A stretch of DNA of 64,000 bases from Sporosarcina sp. FSL K6-1508 (GTDB lineage: Bacteria; Bacillota; Bacilli; Bacillales_A; Planococcaceae). The notes beneath the pieces were generated by a model that did not search any database, was not told where the DNA came from, and worked only from the letters and a program-made list of their open reading frames with translations. Location of the stretch: NCBI RefSeq assembly GCF_038007465.1, contig NZ_JBBOXF010000001.1, positions 4,227,001 to 4,291,000 on the forward strand, read 5' to 3'. Of this stretch, positions 1 through 9,456 are shown one piece after another. Each line of letters opens with the position of its first letter. The stretch's first letter is position 1. A program made the position numbers and the translations under genes.

Positions 1-279
1 ATCACCAAGTTGGTTTTCCGGTATCATGAAAATACCGTTCCGATACTTTTCAACATCATTAAGATTCGGATGATTTTCAAACGTCAGCAAATCAAAGTTC
101 TTATGCTGACGATGACTTGCCACAGTCAAGTAGATCGGCGTCTTACTATCCGGCATAAACAAAGCAAGCTTGTTGCCCACCGTATAACGTTCTTCCGGGA
201 AATGAGTACGTGAAATAACACGTACTTCTCCACGAATACCGTGCGTATTAACAATTGTACCAACGTTGAACCATTGCAT
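1..279 (-). CDS. rimM: Ribosome maturation factor RimM, N-terminal part (runs off the window)
   Basis: The first 93 codons are visible on the minus strand; the rest lies outside the window. The translation begins [19 protein letters not shown], which carries the RimM N-terminal motif (VGxIxxxHGIRGEV) followed by an FPEERY segment. RimM binds ribosomal protein S19 and helps mature the 3' domain of 16S rRNA. The start is the ATG at 279, preceded by a GGAAGG ribosome site. In Bacillus rimM follows khpA and ylqD and precedes trmD and rplS; here ylqD is absent and a hairpin repeat plus a terminator lie between khpA and rimM. Confidence 0.9.
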   Translation of the reverse strand, partial: MQWFNVGTIVNTHGIRGEVRVISRTHFPEERYTVGNKLALFMPDSKTPIYLTVASHRQHKNFDLLTFENHPNLNDVEKYRNGIFMIPENQLGD

Positions 280-307
280 AAAAATCACACCTTCCATTAT
301 TTTAAAT

Positions 308-476
308 AAGAATAACTTATATATGCCGAAATAAAGAATTCCATTAAATCCGCTACGGCGCTCGGGGATACCTCCCACCATAAGCCAAGCAGCTTCTCTA
401 CCAGTCTTATGGCTACGGCTACCCCTTTGAGGCGCCTACGCTCAATTAATATAGGCATTCATGTGTTCAACTTAAA
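308..476. repeat. MITE-like intergenic hairpin repeat (family 2), copy 1
   Basis: This stretch has an AT-rich left end, an inner fold in which CCATAAG pairs with CTTATGG, an outer GGCGC...GCGCC pairing, and an AT-rich right end that is a rough inverted copy of the left. Related copies lie at 24776-24909, 36628-36796 and 38396-38530. No gene is inside it. It fills the rimM-khpA gap. Confidence 0.7.
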
Positions 477-481
477 TAGAC

Positions 482-516
482 AAAAAAGGAAGGAACATAG
501 GCTCCCTCCTTTTTTT
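482..516 (-). terminator. Rho-independent terminator after khpA
   Basis: On the minus strand an AAAGGAGGGA arm pairs with TTCCTTCCTTT around a short loop and ends in a T run. It lies just past the khpA stop and should separate rpsP-khpA from rimM. A-rich flanks on the other side could make it work in both directions. Confidence 0.65.
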
Positions 517-519
517 GCA

Positions 520-753
520 TCAATCTATAATATCGATATAAACCTTCTTGCCGTGGTGACTGCCTGCTGCTGAATAAACAATGGTTCGTATCGCTTTCGC
601 AACACGTCCCTGCTTTCCGATAACTTTTCCCATATCTTCGGGATTTACGGATAGTTTATAGATGACACGATTATCGTGCTCATCCATTGCAACCCGGACA
701 TCCTCTGGATAATCGACTAACGGTTTAACGATTGTCTCAATCAGCTGCTTCAT
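520..753 (-). CDS. khpA: RNA-binding KH-domain protein KhpA (YlqC)
   Basis: A 77-residue protein made almost entirely of one type II KH domain, with the RNA-binding GKQG loop at residues 46-49 (GKVIGKQGR). KhpA is a small RNA-binding protein that in other Firmicutes pairs with KhpB/Jag and affects cell elongation and small-RNA regulation. The ATG at 753 is chosen over an in-frame GTG six bases upstream because an AGGAGG site stands seven bases before the ATG. It lies 15 bp downstream of rpsP, the order seen in Bacillus, and is probably co-transcribed with it. Confidence 0.9.
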   Translation of the reverse strand: MKQLIETIVKPLVDYPEDVRVAMDEHDNRVIYKLSVNPEDMGKVIGKQGRVAKAIRTIVYSAAGSHHGKKVYIDIID

Positions 754-768
754 GTACACCCCTCCTGA

Positions 769-1041
769 TTACTTACCGAGTTTAGCGTTATGGTATTTTT
801 CCATGATGCCTTTGTCGGAAAACAGGTTACGGACAGTATCAGATGGTTTAGCACCATTTTGAAGCCATTGAAGAGCTAGCTCTTCGTTAATTTTTACTTC
901 AGCTGGTTTTGTAAGTGGGTTGTAAGTACCAACCGTTTCGATTTGACGACCATCACGTGGTGAACGTGAATCTGCTACTACAATACGATAGAAAGGAGTT
1001 TTCTTTGCTCCCATACGTTTAAGACGAATTTTTACTGACAT
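769..1041 (-). CDS. rpsP: 30S ribosomal protein S16
   Basis: A 90-residue S16 protein starting [20 protein letters not shown], with the family segment [13 protein letters not shown]16 is a 30S subunit protein needed for assembly of the 16S rRNA 5' domain. The ATG at 1041 follows a GGAGGTG site; four extra upstream codons in the longer frame overlap that site and are not used. It has its own strong promoter (1080-1108) and leads into khpA, as in Bacillus. Confidence 0.97.
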   Translation of the reverse strand: MSVKIRLKRMGAKKTPFYRIVVADSRSPRDGRQIETVGTYNPLTKPAEVKINEELALQWLQNGAKPSDTVRNLFSDKGIMEKYHNAKLGK

Positions 1042-1079
1042 TTTTACTTGCACCTCCGAATAGTTTCACACAAGATAGT

Positions 1080-1108
1080 ATATTATCAAGCTTTCTGTTG
1101 TTTGTAAA
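1080..1108 (-). promoter_or_regulatory. SigA-type promoter of rpsP-khpA
   Basis: Minus strand: -35 TTTACA at 1103-1108, a 17-base spacer, and -10 TAATAT at 1080-1085, about 40 bases upstream of the rpsP start. The remaining ffh-rpsP gap (1109-1287) shows no gene. Confidence 0.7.
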
Positions 1109-1287
1109 GTGTTTTTTCTTAACACCTTAAAATTCTTTCTAAAAAACCGGATTTTCAGTACATAAATGATTAAATTCTCAACTGAGACGCACATCTAATC
1201 TCGTGCATACCGTAATCTACACAGGCAGTTGCCCCAGGAAATGAAGCAATTAAGATGCATTCATTTATAAAGAACGCTTTGCACTTT

Positions 1288-2643
1288 TCATTTAAAAAAC
1301 GAATCCAATCCGGGCATTTTCATCTTCTTTTTACCTTTTTGCTGCATGCCGGTCATTTGTTTAACCATCTTTTTCATGTCTTCGAATTGCTTTAACAACC
1401 GATTGACGTCTTGGATGGTCGTTCCTGAGCCTTTAGCAATCCGCTTGCGGCGGTTTGAATTGATGATTTCAGGTGTATTGCGCTCCGACTTTGTCATCGA
1501 TTGTATAACCGCTTCAACGCGACCCATCTGGCCCTCGTCAACTTTTGCATTATCGAGCCCTTTGATTTTATTGGCACCCGGCATCATTTTCAAGAGTTCG
1601 TCGAGCGGTCCCATCTTTTTGACTTGCTGAAGCTGGTCAAGGAAATCGTCGAGTGTAAATGATTGCGTCCGGAACTTTTGTTCAAGTTCTTTCGACTTCT
1701 CTTCATCGACGTTCTCTTGCGCTTTTTCAATAAGAGACATAACATCACCCATACCAAGAATCCGGGATGCCATACGCTCCGGATGGAATGGTTCAAGTGC
1801 GTCCATTTTCTCGCCCATCCCGACAAATTTAATTGGTTTGGCTGTAACAGCACGGATTGAAAGTGCGGCTCCGCCTCGTGTATCACCGTCAAGTTTCGTC
1901 AGGACAACGCCTGTTATACCTACAGTATCATCGAAACTTTTTGCGACATTCACCGCATCCTGCCCTGTCATTGCATCAACAACCAGGAACACTTCGTCCG
2001 GCTTACTGAGGTCTCGAATATCTTTCAGTTCCTGCATCAGTTCTTCGTCGACATGCAATCTTCCGGCAGTATCAATGATAACGACGTCGTGATGTTCTTT
2101 CTCTGCCTCTGCAAGTGCCTGACGGACAATTTCAACTGGTGAAATGTCTGTTCCAAGTGCAAATACAGGCATTGTCAACTGCTTGCCTAGTGTTTCCAAT
2201 TGCTGAATCGCAGCAGGTCTGTAAACGTCTGCCGCAACAAGAAGCGGCTTTTTATTGTGCCGCTTCCGAAGCACACTTGCCAGTTTCCCCGTAGTCGTCG
2301 TTTTCCCTGCACCTTGTAGGCCGACCATCATTATGACGGTCGGAGACTTCCTTGCAAACTGAATGGGATTTTGTTCGCCGCCCATCAGATTCGTCAGTTC
2401 ATCTTTAACGATTTTGACAACCTGCTGGCCCGGCGTAAGGCTTTTCATGACGTCCTGACCTACAGCACGTTCGCTTACTGTTTTGACAAACTCTTTCACA
2501 ACTTTTAAGTTGACGTCAGCCTCAATCAGCGCAAAACGTACTTCGCGCATCATTTCCTTGACATCAGCTTCGTCGATTTTTCCTTTGCCCTTAATTTTCT
2601 GTAGCGTCCCTTGCAGGCGCTGGGCTAAACCTTCAAATGCCAT
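1288..2643 (-). CDS. ffh: Signal recognition particle GTPase Ffh (SRP54)
   Basis: A 451-residue SRP54 homologue of normal length. It binds signal sequences of nascent membrane proteins and, with SRP RNA, docks on FtsY in GTP-bound form. The N domain spans about residues 1-88. The G domain follows, with the P-loop GLQGAGKTTT (108-117), DTAGR (191-195) and TKLD (249-252). The methionine-rich M domain covers about 300-451 and includes the RNA-binding stretch RRKRIAKGSGT. It lies 12 bp after ylxM, and the pair appears to be transcribed from the promoter at 3026-3054. ftsY lies next upstream, so both halves of the SRP targeting cycle are together. Confidence 0.98.
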   Translation of the reverse strand: MAFEGLAQRLQGTLQKIKGKGKIDEADVKEMMREVRFALIEADVNLKVVKEFVKTVSERAVGQDVMKSLTPGQQVVKIVKDELTNLMGGEQNPIQFARKSPTVIMMVGLQGAGKTTTTGKLASVLRKRHNKKPLLVAADVYRPAAIQQLETLGKQLTMPVFALGTDISPVEIVRQALAEAEKEHHDVVIIDTAGRLHVDEELMQELKDIRDLSKPDEVFLVVDAMTGQDAVNVAKSFDDTVGITGVVLTKLDGDTRGGAALSIRAVTAKPIKFVGMGEKMDALEPFHPERMASRILGMGDVMSLIEKAQENVDEEKSKELEQKFRTQSFTLDDFLDQLQQVKKMGPLDELLKMMPGANKIKGLDNAKVDEGQMGRVEAVIQSMTKSERNTPEIINSNRRKRIAKGSGTTIQDVNRLLKQFEDMKKMVKQMTGMQQKGKKKMKMPGLDSFFK

Positions 2644-2655
2644 GCACAGAGCCTC

Positions 2656-2991
2656 CTACTCATGATTTCTTAATCCACTTAACAATTCTCTAATTGTTTC
2701 CGACTTTTCATCTGAATCGGTTATGAGCTGTTCAAGATAATCTACAATTTCCGCTCGTTTCTGGAATTCCGAAAATAAATTCAACTTCTCTTCATAGTCT
2801 TCGAGCATTGCTTCCGTCCGGCGAACATTGTCATAGACAGCCTGACGCGATACGCCGTATTCCCCGGCAATTTCACCGAGCGAAAGATCTTCTAAATAGT
2901 AAAGTTGCATATAAAGTCTCTGTTTATCAGTCAAAAGTGACTGATAAAAATCGAAGAGGAAGTTGATGCGTGTCGTTTTTGCAAGCGTCAT
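2656..2991 (-). CDS. ylxM: YlxM-family helix-turn-helix protein, SRP-associated
   Basis: A 111-residue protein of the YlxM/p13 family with a sigma-70 region 4-like helix-turn-helix ([23 protein letters not shown], about residues 37-59) and an acidic helical tail. Family members are encoded directly before ffh and are thought to act with the SRP; in Streptococcus mutans YlxM modulates SRP RNA and Ffh. The ATG at 2991 follows a GGGGAGG site. Its 12 bp spacing to ffh supports coupled expression. Confidence 0.92.
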   Translation of the reverse strand: MTLAKTTRINFLFDFYQSLLTDKQRLYMQLYYLEDLSLGEIAGEYGVSRQAVYDNVRRTEAMLEDYEEKLNLFSEFQKRAEIVDYLEQLITDSDEKSETIRELLSGLRNHE

Positions 2992-3025
2992 GCGCTTTGC
3001 CTCCCCGCTGTGTTCTTCCTAAGTC

Positions 3026-3054
3026 ATCATAGTATGACGACGTTGTACTGTCAA
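3026..3054 (-). promoter_or_regulatory. SigA-type promoter of ylxM-ffh
   Basis: Minus strand: consensus -35 TTGACA at 3049-3054, a 17-base spacer and -10 TATGAT at 3026-3031, about 30 bases before the ylxM start. Confidence 0.75.
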
Positions 3055-3126
3055 GCCGTTTTACTTGTCTGACTCGCATCAAAAAGCATAAACGCTTTCC
3101 TATAAATGAACGTAGCATAAAATGTA

Positions 3127-3185
3127 CTGCGATCTTTGCCGCATAGTCGACCTGCTTATGACCTTGAGATCTTGGGTGTCAAAAC
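3127..3185. repeat. Decayed half copy of the family 1 intergenic hairpin
   Basis: The stretch with 'ctttgccgcatag' followed by 'gcttatgacct' and ending near 'cctagac' matches the second half of the family 1 repeats at 8920-9441, 31657-31779 and 60361-60480. The first half is missing, so this looks like a remnant between ftsY and ylxM. Confidence 0.5.
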
Positions 3186-4178
3186 CTAGACATCCGTTTC
3201 CTGTTCTAATCCATCCGCAAAAAGACCGTATACATACTTTTCTGGATCGAATTGTTGCAAATCATCCACACCTTCACCAAGTCCGACAAATTTAACAGGT
3301 ATGTTCAATTTTTTTCTGATAGCGAGTACAATACCACCCTTTGCCGTGCCATCAAGCTTCGTCAAGACGATTCCTGTAACATTTGTCGCTTCTTGGAATG
3401 TCTGTGCTTGGATGAGGGCGTTTTGGCCCGTCGTTGCATCAAGCGCCAAAAGCACTTCATGTGGTGCGCCTTCCACTTCTTTACTAATTACACGATGCAC
3501 TTTTTGAAGTTCATTCATCAAATTCACCTTGTTTTGAAGTCTACCTGCAGTATCGCAGATAAGGACGTCCACTTTACGGTTTTTTGCGGCCCGGATTGCA
3601 TCATACATGACAGCGGCAGGATCGGATCCTTCCGACTGACGAATCACTTCAACTCCGGCACGTTCACCCCAGACGACAAGCTGATCGATGGCTCCCGCAC
3701 GGAAAGTATCGCCCGCTGCAAGCATGACCGTTTTTCCTTCCGCCATGAGGCGAGCTGCCAATTTCCCTATTGTCGTCGTTTTCCCTACGCCATTCACACC
3801 TACCATCAAGACGACAGTTAGTTCATCCTCTTGAATATTTAGGTTATTGTCGATTTCTTCTCCCGCTTGGTAGATCTCAACAAGTTTTTCGGAGATAACC
3901 GATTGGATGCCTGCAGTATCTTTAATATTTTTCCGCTGCACTTCAACCTTCAGTAAATCGATAAGTTCCATCACGGTTTCGTATCCGACATCTGCCTGTA
4001 ACAGCAACTCTTCCAATTCCTCGAAGAATTCTTCGTCGATCACCCTGAAACGCGCAACTAGATCATTCACTTTGGATGTAAACTGATTACGGGTTTTTGA
4101 TAATCCATCTTTAAACTTTTCTGTTACCGCTTCGTTCGTACCGGTAATTTTTTCTTTAAGCTTCTTAAAAAAAGACAA
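3186..4178 (-). CDS. ftsY: SRP receptor GTPase FtsY
   Basis: A 330-residue FtsY, the membrane-associated receptor that binds the Ffh-ribosome complex and triggers paired GTP hydrolysis. It has the short Gram-positive N-terminus (MSFFKKLKEK), an NG domain with P-loop GVNGVGKTTT (127-136), the insertion-box segment DTFRAGAIDQL, DTAGR and TKLDGTAKGG. The start codon is TTG at 4178, supported by an AAGGAGAGG site nine bases upstream and by the same N-terminus in Bacillus FtsY. It lies 14 bp after smc and is probably co-transcribed with rnc-smc. Confidence 0.97.
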   Translation of the reverse strand: MSFFKKLKEKITGTNEAVTEKFKDGLSKTRNQFTSKVNDLVARFRVIDEEFFEELEELLLQADVGYETVMELIDLLKVEVQRKNIKDTAGIQSVISEKLVEIYQAGEEIDNNLNIQEDELTVVLMVGVNGVGKTTTIGKLAARLMAEGKTVMLAAGDTFRAGAIDQLVVWGERAGVEVIRQSEGSDPAAVMYDAIRAAKNRKVDVLICDTAGRLQNKVNLMNELQKVHRVISKEVEGAPHEVLLALDATTGQNALIQAQTFQEATNVTGIVLTKLDGTAKGGIVLAIRKKLNIPVKFVGLGEGVDDLQQFDPEKYVYGLFADGLEQETDV

Positions 4179-4192
4179 TGATAGCCTCTCCT

Positions 4193-7100
4193 TTACATGA
4201 TTGCTTCTTCTGGTACTTCGGAAAGTTTGACCGAAATGACTCTGGAGACACCTGATTCCTGCATCGTGATTCCATAGAGCACATCGGCTCCTTCCATCGT
4301 TCCCTTACGATGTGTAATTACTATAAATTGAGTCTTCTCGGAAAACTTTTTCAAGTATTTACTGTAGCGTATTACATTCGCTTCGTCGAGAGCAGCTTCA
4401 ACCTCATCGAGAATACAAAACGGCACAGGACGCACTTCGATGATTGAGAACAATAACGAAATCGCTGTCAGCGCACGTTCGCCACCTGATAGAAGACTTA
4501 AGTTCTGCAGTTTTTTCCCTGGAGGACGCGCAACAATTTCAACACCCGTTTCAAGTAAATTATCAGGTTGAGTTAGGATTAAATCTGCATCCCCTCCGCC
4601 AAACATTTCCTTGAAGACATGCCGGAAGCGGTTCTGGACAGCATTAAACGTTGTCAAAAATCGCGTTGTCATTTCCACGTCCATTTCTGTCATCGCTTCA
4701 TGAAGTGTGGTTTTCGCTTCTAATAAATCATTGCGCTGCTCATCTAAGAAAAGATGCCGCTCGGACACTTCTTCAAACTCCGCAATCGCCCCCGGATTAA
4801 CGGGTCCTATAGCTGATAACTGACGTTTTAAGGATTCAACTTTTTCTCTTGTCCGTAATTCATCAAAATCATCAGCAATGATTCCATCCGGGTATAATCC
4901 ATATTCAGTCAGCAGCTGTTGCGTGATTGACTCATACTGCACTTCTAAACGTGATAATGCTACGGAAAGTGCATTTAATGCAGAAATCGTTTCTCCGGCA
5001 CTTCCTCTAAGCTTTTGGAGCAACGTATTTTTCTCCTCAAGCCGATTAGCAAGTACTGTCCGGGTCTCCCTGTCTGCCATAATCGCTTTTTCAAGCGAAT
5101 CCTTCTCAGCAGAAGCCTTTTCAATTTCCGCCGCAATTTGTTCAGTATTTAATTCACTACCACTTTCAGTTCCGGTGAAGTACTGCATTTCATCGCGCAA
5201 TGAAGCTAATTTAGCTTCCGCTTGGGAAAACGCATATGCCATTTCATCAATGAATGTTTGCTGGTGCGCTTTCTGTTCACGCAAAACAGCCACTCGCTCC
5301 CGAAGCTCATTGAACCGACTTGTCAATGTAGCTTCTTCGTTCCTGCGGTCGGAAGCAAGACGTTCAAGTGTTTCAACTTTTGATCGAATTGCTTCCAGTT
5401 CACTCTTCACGCGTGCATGGTTTTGTTGTAAAGCGGCTTTTTTTTCTAACAGTTCCGATCCGTTATTCTCAGCTCCACGTCTTCCCATCTCCGTCGATGC
5501 GATTTCCGCTTCAACTGATTTGATGGTAATATCTATTTCCCGGATGCCTGATTCCGCTGTTGCAATTTCTATTTGCAAGCTGTCTGTCTTTTTACGAAAC
5601 TGATCCGATTCAACCAGTTGTTTTGAAACATCCATTTTCGTATCGCCGATTTTCTTTGTAGCGGTTTCAATCGACTCGGCCATTCGGGATAGTTGTAATT
5701 GTAATGTTTCCAGTTCCGCTTTTCTTGTGAAGACAGATGCCTGCCCTTTAACACCACCGCCCGTAAGTGAACCTCCGGCATTTACAACATCCCCATCAAG
5801 CGTCACGACTCGGTAACGATAACCAAGTGTTCCCGCAATTGCAGATGCACCTACCAGTGTTTTTGCTACAATTGTATTTCCTAGTAAGTTCTCAGTAATA
5901 ATTGTATACGCAGCGTCAGCCTGTACAAGACGATCGGCAGTTCCGATATATTCGGGGTGCTGTTCAACAGAGCGTAATGAAGCCTGTTGAATCTTTCTAG
6001 ATTTCATTACATCTCTTGGAAGAAAAGTAGCTCGTCCAGCATTCTTAGCTTTTAAGTAAGCAATTGCTTTCCTTGCTTCCGGCTCAGTGGACGTCACGAT
6101 ATGTTGCATCGCACCGCCAAGCGCTGTTTCTACTGCTTTAATATAGTCTTTTTCGACAGAAATCAGTTCTGCAACTGCACCATCAATACCTGCTAATTTT
6201 CCGGTCTTTTTCGCAACGAGAATCTCTTTTACACCCGAATAAAAACCTGAAAAATCAGCCTCCATACTTTCAAGCGCACGAACCCTTCCGTGCATCTCAT
6301 GCTGCTTATTAAGTGCTTTTTGTACAAGCTCCTGTTGTAAGCTGAGTTCGTCTTCAGTCTTCCGCAGTGCTTTTGTCACTTCACGATAGGCAGAATCAGC
6401 TTCTGTTCTTTTTTGTTTCAGCACAGACAAGGCATTTGCTTTCTCGGATTTTTCTTGTGTTAGTTTTTCAAAACGTTCTTTTAGGATTGTAGTCTGGACT
6501 ATGATTTTTTCAGATGACGTTCTTTCACCTGCGAGACGCTCCTCAGCGTGCTTCAAGTCATTGCGAATTGTCGCTTCTTCGTTCAACCGATCAATATAAG
6601 ACGTTTTCAACTCATCAATTTCTTTTTCCGTCTCTTTAACAGATCGTTTCAGAATTTGAGAAATACCATCCATCTCAACGCTCGTCTTTTTAAATTCCGC
6701 CTCCGACAGTTTTAGCTTTTCACGGGCCAATCCAAGTTTTTCTGTGAGTGTTATCTTCTCATTTTCAGTAGCGGCAAGTTCAACTCGGGTCCTTTCAATT
6801 TGTTGGTCCGCGTTGCGACGTTTTTCAAGTGATAAAAGACGTCTTCCTTCCCACTTCTCCGTCTCCGCACTTGTTACTACAAGCTTTTTCTGTACCGTAT
6901 CCAGTTGTTCGTCCATTTTTACAAGTTCTTTTTTCATTAACCCGGACGCTTCTTCTGCTTGTTTCGATTCAACTTCAAGCAGTTCCTTCTTTTCCTGATA
7001 CTTTTCGGCTTCTTCCGATTTTTTCAGAATTTCAGTGCGAAGATTCCCTGCATCGAAAGTCAGCAATGATACATCCGCCTCACGCGTCTCTTCCGAAAGT

Positions 7101-7750
7101 ACTTTATGTTTTTTTGCCGCTTCCGCACTTTTCCGTAACGGTTCAATTCTTGAATCGAGCTCTTTTAAAATATCAAGTACACGGTCAAGGTTATCTTCCG
7201 TTTCAAATAATTTATGCTCCGCCTTCTTTTTTCTTGTCCTATATTTCAAAACTCCGGCCGCTTCATCGAAAATACTTCTTCTGTCTTCAGGACGACTATT
7301 TAGAATTTCATCTACACGACCTTGTGAAATAATAGAAAAAGCTTCTTTCCCCAGTCCAGAGTCCATGAAAACATCATTAATATCTTTTAGCCTGCATTGT
7401 TGGCCGTTTAGTAGATATGCACTTTCTCCAGAACGGAAAACGCGCCGACTTACACTAATTTCAGTGTAATCAAGCGGAAAAAGACCTTTACTATTATCAA
7501 GAATAAGTGTCACTTCTGCAAAGTTAAGCGATTTCCGTGAATCACTTCCTGCAAAAATGACATCTTCCATTTTAGAACCGCGGAGCGATTTCACCGACTG
7601 TTCGCCAAGAACCCACCGGATCGCATCTGTAATATTACTTTTTCCGCTTCCATTGGGTCCAACTACCGCTGTAACACCAGGGACAAACTCAATCGCAATC
7701 CGTTCAGCGAACGATTTGAATCCCATAATTTCAAGTTTTTTCAGAAACAC
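4193..7750 (-). CDS. smc: Chromosome condensation ATPase SMC
   Basis: An 1185-residue SMC protein of full length. It has an N-terminal ATPase half with Walker A GPNGSGKSNI (31-40) and DAIRWVLGEQ, a long coiled coil, and a central hinge near residues 500-680. A second coiled coil and a C-terminal half with the signature LSGGERAL and Walker B ILDEVEAALD follow. SMC dimers with ScpAB compact and align chromosome arms from ParB-loaded origins. The start is GTG at 7750, with an AAGGAG site eight bases upstream. It begins immediately after the rnc stop, the conserved rnc-smc-ftsY order. Confidence 0.98.
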   Translation of the reverse strand: MFLKKLEIMGFKSFAERIAIEFVPGVTAVVGPNGSGKSNITDAIRWVLGEQSVKSLRGSKMEDVIFAGSDSRKSLNFAEVTLILDNSKGLFPLDYTEISVSRRVFRSGESAYLLNGQQCRLKDINDVFMDSGLGKEAFSIISQGRVDEILNSRPEDRRSIFDEAAGVLKYRTRKKKAEHKLFETEDNLDRVLDILKELDSRIEPLRKSAEAAKKHKVLSEETREADVSLLTFDAGNLRTEILKKSEEAEKYQEKKELLEVESKQAEEASGLMKKELVKMDEQLDTVQKKLVVTSAETEKWEGRRLLSLEKRRNADQQIERTRVELAATENEKITLTEKLGLAREKLKLSEAEFKKTSVEMDGISQILKRSVKETEKEIDELKTSYIDRLNEEATIRNDLKHAEERLAGERTSSEKIIVQTTILKERFEKLTQEKSEKANALSVLKQKRTEADSAYREVTKALRKTEDELSLQQELVQKALNKQHEMHGRVRALESMEADFSGFYSGVKEILVAKKTGKLAGIDGAVAELISVEKDYIKAVETALGGAMQHIVTSTEPEARKAIAYLKAKNAGRATFLPRDVMKSRKIQQASLRSVEQHPEYIGTADRLVQADAAYTIITENLLGNTIVAKTLVGASAIAGTLGYRYRVVTLDGDVVNAGGSLTGGGVKGQASVFTRKAELETLQLQLSRMAESIETATKKIGDTKMDVSKQLVESDQFRKKTDSLQIEIATAESGIREIDITIKSVEAEIASTEMGRRGAENNGSELLEKKAALQQNHARVKSELEAIRSKVETLERLASDRRNEEATLTSRFNELRERVAVLREQKAHQQTFIDEMAYAFSQAEAKLASLRDEMQYFTGTESGSELNTEQIAAEIEKASAEKDSLEKAIMADRETRTVLANRLEEKNTLLQKLRGSAGETISALNALSVALSRLEVQYESITQQLLTEYGLYPDGIIADDFDELRTREKVESLKRQLSAIGPVNPGAIAEFEEVSERHLFLDEQRNDLLEAKTTLHEAMTEMDVEMTTRFLTTFNAVQNRFRHVFKEMFGGGDADLILTQPDNLLETGVEIVARPPGKKLQNLSLLSGGERALTAISLLFSIIEVRPVPFCILDEVEAALDEANVIRYSKYLKKFSEKTQFIVITHRKGTMEGADVLYGITMQESGVSRVISVKLSEVPEEAIM

Positions 7751-7752
7751 GA

Positions 7753-8523
7753 TTAAATCTCTCCTTCAGCCTGCCGACTCTTCAAATCTTGAATTGCATG
7801 GCGGGCTGCTTCCTGCTCGGCCTCTTTTTTTGATTTCCCGAGACCTTTTCCAAGTTGTTCATCACCAAGCCTAACGACAGTTACAAAATTTTTCGCATGG
7901 GCAGGGCCTTTTTCTTCAACGATTTCGTACTGCAGTTGACCACTGTTCGTCTGTTGGACAATTTCCTGCAGTCGGCTTTTATAATCCATCACATGCGAAA
8001 AAGCACCGACACTGATTTTAGGGAAAACCACTTTTTCAAGGAAAGGTATAACCGCTTCCATCCCTTGGTCTATGTACAATGCGCCTATGAACGCCTCAAA
8101 TACATCTGCGAGCAATGCGGGGCGCATTCGGCCACCTGTCTGTTCCTCGCCTTTCCCAAGAAGAATGAATCGACCTAACCCAAGTTCGTTAGAAAACTTT
8201 ACAAGGGACGGTTCGCAGACAATCGCTGCCCTCAGTTTCGTAAGTTCCCCCTCACTCATATCAGGCTCAGTTGAATAAAGGAAACGAGACACACCCAGTT
8301 CAAGGACTGCATCACCTAAAAACTCCAGTCTCTCATTATCCGTGAAGTTTTTTCTCCGATGCTCATTCACATAAGATGAATGTGTGAACGCGTTGTACAG
8401 CAGTGAAGTATTTTTGAAATGAATATTCAACTCCATTTGTAATTCATCGAATTTGTTTCGAACCGTTATCGGTAACGAAGCGTTTGTACTTTTACCTTTG
8501 TAATTGTTTGTATGAGTCATCAT
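7753..8523 (-). CDS. rnc: Ribonuclease III
   Basis: A 256-residue endonuclease that cuts double-stranded RNA, processes rRNA precursors and degrades structured transcripts. The RNase III signature [12 protein letters not shown] (63-74) holds the catalytic Glu/Asp cluster, and a C-terminal dsRNA-binding domain spans about 178-250. The ATG at 8523 follows AAAGG at suitable spacing; a 20-codon upstream extension of the frame lacks a ribosome site and homology. The long hairpin repeats transcribed in neighbouring gaps would be plausible substrates (inference). A terminator-like hairpin separates it from acpP. Confidence 0.96.
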   Translation of the reverse strand: MMTHTNNYKGKSTNASLPITVRNKFDELQMELNIHFKNTSLLYNAFTHSSYVNEHRRKNFTDNERLEFLGDAVLELGVSRFLYSTEPDMSEGELTKLRAAIVCEPSLVKFSNELGLGRFILLGKGEEQTGGRMRPALLADVFEAFIGALYIDQGMEAVIPFLEKVVFPKISVGAFSHVMDYKSRLQEIVQQTNSGQLQYEIVEEKGPAHAKNFVTVVRLGDEQLGKGLGKSKKEAEQEAARHAIQDLKSRQAEGEI

Positions 8524-8603
8524 CGATTCTGCCTTTCGGTACATAATACATATAATTTTACTCTTTTCAACGCCACAGTGCAAAAGAGTTTCGTATAAAA
8601 CCG

Positions 8604-8651
8604 AAAAGAGACGCTTCCAATCCTTTCAAGTAGAAAGGATGAAAGAGTCTC
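8604..8651 (-). terminator. Hairpin terminator after acpP
   Basis: Minus strand: a GAGAC...GTCTC outer stem with an inner ATCCTTTC/GAAAGGAT stem, followed by a short T run. It sits between the acpP stop and rnc and may give partial termination. Confidence 0.55.
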
Positions 8652-8664
8652 ACCGGATTATCCA

Positions 8665-8901
8665 TTAGTTCACTTTCGTTTCGATATGAGAAACTGCGTC
8701 ACCGACAGTTGCAATCTTTTCAGCATCATCATCGGAAATTTCCATTTCGAATTCATCTTCTAATTCCATTACAAGTTCAACGACGTCCAATGAATCTGCG
8801 CCGAGATCATCACGGAAAGAAGCTTCCATTTTAACTTCACTTTCATCGACGCCGAGGCGGTCGACAATTACTTTAGTTACACGTTCAAGTACTGTTGACA
8901 A
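8665..8901 (-). CDS. acpP: Acyl carrier protein
   Basis: A 78-residue acidic four-helix carrier. Ser37 in the DSLD motif is the phosphopantetheine attachment site, and the protein matches Bacillus AcpP closely. It carries growing acyl chains for fatty-acid synthesis and phospholipid assembly. The start is set at TTG (8901): AGGAGG stands seven bases upstream of it, whereas the GTG three codons earlier overlaps the ribosome site itself. It follows fabG as in Bacillus, but about 550 bp of tandem hairpin repeats lie between them, so its high expression relative to fabG may depend on processing or an internal promoter. Confidence 0.97.
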   Translation of the reverse strand: MSTVLERVTKVIVDRLGVDESEVKMEASFRDDLGADSLDVVELVMELEDEFEMEISDDDAEKIATVGDAVSHIETKVN

Positions 8902-8919
8902 ATTTGTCACCTCCTCTCA

Positions 8920-9441
8920 AGAAATGTGGAAGGCGTCGTTTAGATGCGGCAGACATAAGACGGATTGTCCTTGCGGCGTACTTTGCCGCATGGGCGAGCC
9001 GGCTTATGACCGAGCATCTGACGCCTAGAACTGGACAACCAAGAAAAGTGGAAGCGCCTGGTCAGAGGCGACAGGCATAAGACGGGACAGCGAAGCAGCG
9101 TTTTTTGCTGCATAGTTGGACTGACTTATGACCCAAGCCTCTAGGCGCCGGAACTGGACAACAAAGAAATATGGAAGGCGTCGTTTAGATGCGGCAGACA
9201 TAAGACGGATTGTCCTTGCAGCGTACTTTGCCGCATGGGCGAGCCGGCTTATGTCTGCCGCATCTGACGCCTGGAACTGGACACCCAAGAAAAGTGGAAG
9301 CGGCCTGCTAGATGCGACAGGCATAAGACGGACCGGCGAAGCGGCGTTCTTAGCTCGGGAAGGATGCAATTCAATCCTTCCTAGTCGGGCTGACTTATGA
9401 CCCGAGCATCTGGCCGCTGAAGCTGGACACTAAAGAAAAGT
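8920..9441. repeat. Four tandem copies of the family 1 intergenic hairpin
   Basis: Copies begin near 8920, 9045, 9164 and 9291. Each starts 'gaaa(a)gtggaag', has a long imperfect inverted repeat with 'ataagac' pairing to 'cttatg', and ends with 'ctggaca'. The fourth copy has an extra inner palindrome, GGAAGGAT...ATCCTTCC, at about 9358-9384. Frames through the repeats on both strands give Arg/Ala-rich peptides with no ribosome sites and are not genes. It fills the fabG-acpP gap. Confidence 0.85.
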
Positions 9442-9456
9442 CCTTTAACACCTCTA

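Noticed and set aside
4878..5603. Long plus-strand frame opposite smc
   Set aside because: It is a shadow of the smc coding strand, Ser-rich from complementary codons, without a ribosome site.
8895..9400. Arg/Ala-rich open frames on both strands between fabG and acpP
   Set aside because: They lie wholly in family 1 hairpin copies and mirror each other through the palindromes.
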